Source of the DNA: Helicobacter sp.
GTDB lineage: Bacteria; Campylobacterota; Campylobacteria; Campylobacterales; Helicobacteraceae
Reading direction: 5' to 3'
DNA length: 7,405 nt
Assembly (NCBI GenBank): GCA_029264655.1
Contig: JARHZY010000022.1
Location: 1 to 7,405, forward strand
In this document: piece by piece, positions 5,318-7,405 of the stretch
Layout: every line of letters begins with the position of its first letter
Numbering within the stretch: the first letter of the stretch is position 1
Position numbers and translations under genes: made by a program
The notes under the pieces: generated by a model
Seen by the model: the letters and a program-made list of their open reading frames with translations, nothing else
What the model was told of the DNA's origin: nothing
Database searches by the model: none

Positions 5318-6490
5318 ATGACACTTGAACGCGTATCAAATATCAATGAAGCAATGCGAGCAATAGAACCAGATAGCATAGGCTATAAAATCATGAAAGA
5401 AAAGGCACAAATCCTAGCTTTCAAAATCTCAAATCTTAAACTCCAAGCTATGCAGATTCTAAAGCAAGATGCCCTAAGCAATGGAGCAGAACTTGTAACA
5501 CCAAAAGATGCAATATTATGTAAAAAGCAATATTATGATTGTCTCTTATTTGGCACACCAAAAACACTCCAAAAACTACTGACAAAACTGAAAATGCAAC
5601 CTTTTGGTTTAAAAAAAATAGCACAAGAACTCAATATTTTTCTACAAAAACAAAAAGACTTTGGTAGGAAAATTATGGGTATTATTAATGTAGATTCTAA
5701 TAGTTTTTATCAAGAATTTAATAGCACAGATGCAATTAAACAACTCTATCAATATTTAGAGCTTGGTATTGATATTATTGACATAGGTGCAGCTAGCACA
5801 AGACCGGGTGCACCATATATTGAATCTACAATTGAATTACAACGTTTAGCACCATTATTTGAAGAAATAAAAAATCTCAAAACACAAACACAATTAAGCA
5901 TTGATACCTATAATGAAGCAGTGGCAATGCATGCACTTGCATGTGGATTTAATATTATTAATGATATAAGCGGCAAACCAGAATCTATGATAAAAGCACT
6001 GCAATCATATCCAAATGCAAGCTATATTCTCACACATATACAAGGCACTCCATTGGATATGCAACAACATTGTAATTATAAGAATCTTATTCTTGATATT
6101 GATACATTTTTCACGCAAAAGATTGCATATCTCATGGAACATTCATGTAAAAATATTATTCTTGATGTGGGCATTGGTTTTGCAAAAGATATGCAACAAA
6201 ATATTACACTTATAACACAATTACAACATTTTAAACATTTTGGCTTACCTCTTTTGATTGGGGCAAGCCATAAAAGCTTTTTAACAAAGATATTAGAATC
6301 TAAACCCAATGGGCAAAAAATACTTGCATACAATAAACACCATAAGGCTGGATTGCCTGCTACATTAATCGCACATTTTATGGCATGGCAACATGGAGCA
6401 AATATTGTGCGTGTGCATGATGTGAAAGAACATATTGAAATGTTGCATATTATGGAATCTCTACATGCAAATGATATAGATCTATTATAA
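5318..6490 (+). CDS. folP: Dihydropteroate synthase with N-terminal extension
   Basis: It condenses 6-hydroxymethyl-7,8-dihydropterin pyrophosphate with p-aminobenzoate to make dihydropteroate, the sulfonamide target of folate synthesis. The 390 residues exceed the usual 270-280 because residues 1-115 form an extra N-terminal region, also present in Helicobacter relatives, for which I see no known motif. The TIM-barrel domain runs from 117 to about 380. By E. coli numbering I place Asn22 at 124, Thr62 at 161 (GAASTRPGA), Asp96 at 196 (SIDTYNEA), Asn115 at 215 (INDISG), Asp185 at 283 (ILDVGIGFAK), Lys221 at 319 (GASHKSFL), and Arg255/His257 at 365/367 (RVHDV). Loop 1, usually NxTPDSF, reads NVDSNSF, and the usual SRKS reads SHKS. 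ATG at 5318 has GAGG 5 bases upstream and follows the holB stop by 2 bases, so translation is probably coupled. Confidence 0.93.
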   Translation: MTLERVSNINEAMRAIEPDSIGYKIMKEKAQILAFKISNLKLQAMQILKQDALSNGAELVTPKDAILCKKQYYDCLLFGTPKTLQKLLTKLKMQPFGLKKIAQELNIFLQKQKDFGRKIMGIINVDSNSFYQEFNSTDAIKQLYQYLELGIDIIDIGAASTRPGAPYIESTIELQRLAPLFEEIKNLKTQTQLSIDTYNEAVAMHALACGFNIINDISGKPESMIKALQSYPNASYILTHIQGTPLDMQQHCNYKNLILDIDTFFTQKIAYLMEHSCKNIILDVGIGFAKDMQQNITLITQLQHFKHFGLPLLIGASHKSFLTKILESKPNGQKILAYNKHHKAGLPATLIAHFMAWQHGANIVRVHDVKEHIEMLHIMESLHANDIDLL

Positions 6491-6509
6491 TATATATTAC
6501 TTTATAATA
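6483..6509. repeat. AT-only inverted repeat over the folP stop
   Basis: TATTATAA (6483-6490) and TTATAATA (6502-6509) are perfect 8-base inverted repeats separated by 11 bases, and the left arm contains the folP stop codon. The right arm region 6503-6511 (TATAATAAA) can instead pair for 9 bases with 6539-6547 (TTTATTATA), so two mutually exclusive hairpins are possible. With no G-C pairs each is weak, and chance is a real alternative. Both arms also contain TATAAT, so they may equally be -10 boxes. Confidence 0.4.
6503..6508 (+). promoter_or_regulatory. Candidate -10 box for leuA
   Basis: TATAAT lies in the folP-leuA spacer, 97 bases before the leuA ATG, with no recognisable -35 box. A second TATAAT is at 6486-6491. 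If the hairpin at 6548-6578 ends the folP transcript, leuA needs its own promoter, either one of these (placing the hairpin in the leuA leader) or one farther down that I cannot recognise. Confidence 0.28.
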
Positions 6510-6512
6510 AAA

Positions 6513-6548
6513 TTGTTTTTTATTCTATATTGTTGTTGTTTATTATAG
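6513..6548 (+). other. Possible micro-ORF ending in Leu codons before leuA
   Basis: Read from TTG at 6513 the codons give MFFILYCCCLL followed by TAG, whose last base is the first base of the terminator-like stem. Leucine codons are CTA, TTA, TTA. A second frame from TTG at 6530 gives MLLFIIVFVATITKTF and a stop within the T-tract. Neither has a Shine-Dalgarno motif. Leucine-codon leader peptides control leu operons by attenuation in enterobacteria, and these are candidates for the same role, but the TTG-repeat composition could produce them by chance. Confidence 0.22.
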
Positions 6549-6578
6549 TTTTTGTTGCTACAATCACAAAAACTTTTT
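6548..6578 (+). terminator. Terminator-like hairpin between folP and leuA
   Basis: GTTTTTGT (6548-6555) and ACAAAAAC (6566-6573) form a perfect 8-base-pair stem with a 10-base loop, followed directly by five T residues (6574-6578). The T-tract lies on the plus-strand 3' side only, so it would stop rightward transcription. The stem has only four G-C pairs at most by count of both ends, so it is weak, but terminators in AT-rich genomes often look like this. It could end the rppH-folP transcript or act as an attenuator in the leuA leader. Confidence 0.48.
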
Positions 6579-6605
6579 AATAGTTTGCTAATGTAAGGAA
6601 TGTTT

Positions 6606-7405
6606 ATGAACTATGCAAAATACAAGCGAGGCTATTTTATGCCTCCAAAGCCGTGTTTAGAATGGAGTAAGAAGGAATATATACAATCTGTGCCATTATG
6701 GTGTAGTGTAGATTTAAGAGATGGGAATCAAGCCCTTATAACTCCAATGAGCCTAGAAGAAAAAATAACATTCTTTAAACTGCTATTAAAAATTGGTTTT
6801 AAAGAAATAGAAGTAGGATTCCCTGCTGCTAGTGAAACAGAATATAGATTCTTACGAGCACTTATTGAACAAGCACTCATACCTAATGATGTAAGCATAC
6901 AAGTGCTTACACAAGCAAGAGAGCACATCATTAAAAAAACTTTTGCTTCTTTAGATGGTTGCCATAACGCTATTGTGCATTTTTACAATTCTACTTCTTA
7001 TGCACAAAGAGAACAAGTGTTTAAAAAGTCAAAAGATGAAGTAAAAAAGATAGCTATTGATGGGGCGTTGTGTGTCAAAGAATGTGCGGCAAATACAAAG
7101 GGGAATTTTAGATTTGAATACTCTCCTGAAAGTTTTAGCGGGACAGAAATTGATTATGCCCTTGAGGTATGTAATGAGGTTATTGATATTTTTAAACCAA
7201 CACCAACAAATAAATTAATTATCAACCTACCTGCAACGGTTGAGATGAGTTTGCCACATATATATGCAAGTCAAGTTGAATATATGTCTAAGAATCTACA
7301 AAGAAGAGATTCTATAATCTTATCATTACATCCACATAATGATAGGGGTTGTGCTATAGCCGCAGCAGAGCTTGGGCTTCTTGCTGGAGCAGATAGGATT
7401 GAGGG
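6606..7405 (+). CDS. leuA: 2-isopropylmalate synthase, type II, 5' part only
   Basis: LeuA condenses acetyl-CoA with 2-oxoisovalerate to make 2-isopropylmalate, the committed step of leucine synthesis. The visible 266 codons cover most of the catalytic TIM barrel; the frame is open at the right edge, so the C-terminal regulatory domain is not seen. WCSVDLRDGNQALITPM (32-48) holds Arg38 and metal-binding Asp39, and LHPHNDRG (241-248) holds metal ligands His242 and His244. VGFPAASETEYRFLRALIE and VKECAANTKGNFRFEYSPESF are characteristic of the type II (yeast, actinobacterial) form rather than the E. coli or Campylobacter-like type I. AAGGA at 6595-6599 is 6 bases before ATG 6606; the in-frame ATG at 6600 touches that site and is unlikely. 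G-rich codons (GGG, GCG) look somewhat more frequent than in neighbouring genes. Its leuBCD partners are not in the window. Confidence 0.94.
   Translation, partial: MNYAKYKRGYFMPPKPCLEWSKKEYIQSVPLWCSVDLRDGNQALITPMSLEEKITFFKLLLKIGFKEIEVGFPAASETEYRFLRALIEQALIPNDVSIQVLTQAREHIIKKTFASLDGCHNAIVHFYNSTSYAQREQVFKKSKDEVKKIAIDGALCVKECAANTKGNFRFEYSPESFSGTEIDYALEVCNEVIDIFKPTPTNKLIINLPATVEMSLPHIYASQVEYMSKNLQRRDSIILSLHPHNDRGCAIAAAELGLLAGADRIE

Noticed and set aside
1..7405. tRNA, rRNA, CRISPR, insertion sequence, prophage, toxin-antitoxin or replication-origin signals
   Set aside because: I found no cloverleaf-like sequence, regularly spaced repeats, transposase motifs, paired small genes or DnaA-box clusters; nearly all the DNA is accounted for by eight genes.

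Overview
The window is AT-rich DNA from an epsilonproteobacterium, most likely a non-pylori Helicobacter. The plus-strand run rppH, lysC, hobA, holB, folP matches the gene order I know from H. pylori. HobA is a DnaA partner restricted to this group, and the short delta-prime subunit also fits. The leuA at the right edge argues against H. pylori itself, which is a leucine auxotroph. The species cannot be fixed from the sequence alone.

Layout: (1) 1-2030, minus strand: mltD then rlpA, two peptidoglycan lytic enzymes that appear translationally coupled. The rlpA ribosome binding site lies inside the last mltD codons, and its TTG start is one base past the mltD stop. rlpA runs off the left edge. 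(2) 2031-2262: a 232-base divergent intergenic region with candidate overlapping promoters in both directions. (3) 2263-6490, plus strand: a tight five-gene run, rppH (mRNA 5'-end pyrophosphohydrolase), lysC (aspartokinase), hobA (DnaA regulator), holB (clamp-loader delta-prime) and folP (dihydropteroate synthase). Gaps are between a 1-base overlap and 53 bases. (4) 6491-6605: a spacer with nested AT-only inverted repeats, a terminator-like hairpin and possible leucine-codon micro-ORFs. (5) 6606 to the right edge: the 5' part of a type II leuA (2-isopropylmalate synthase).

The left pair remodels and cleaves septal or side-wall glycan. The right operon mixes RNA decay, lysine/threonine/diaminopimelate supply, chromosome replication and folate synthesis, so its linkage looks more like shared growth-rate expression than one pathway. 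Four of the seven genes whose start I place use or probably use TTG or GTG, each with a good ribosome binding site. No tRNA, rRNA, CRISPR array, insertion sequence or phage gene is visible. I see no wholly new system. The best leads are an internal start in lysC that should yield a separate regulatory beta subunit, and the attenuator-like leader in front of leuA.
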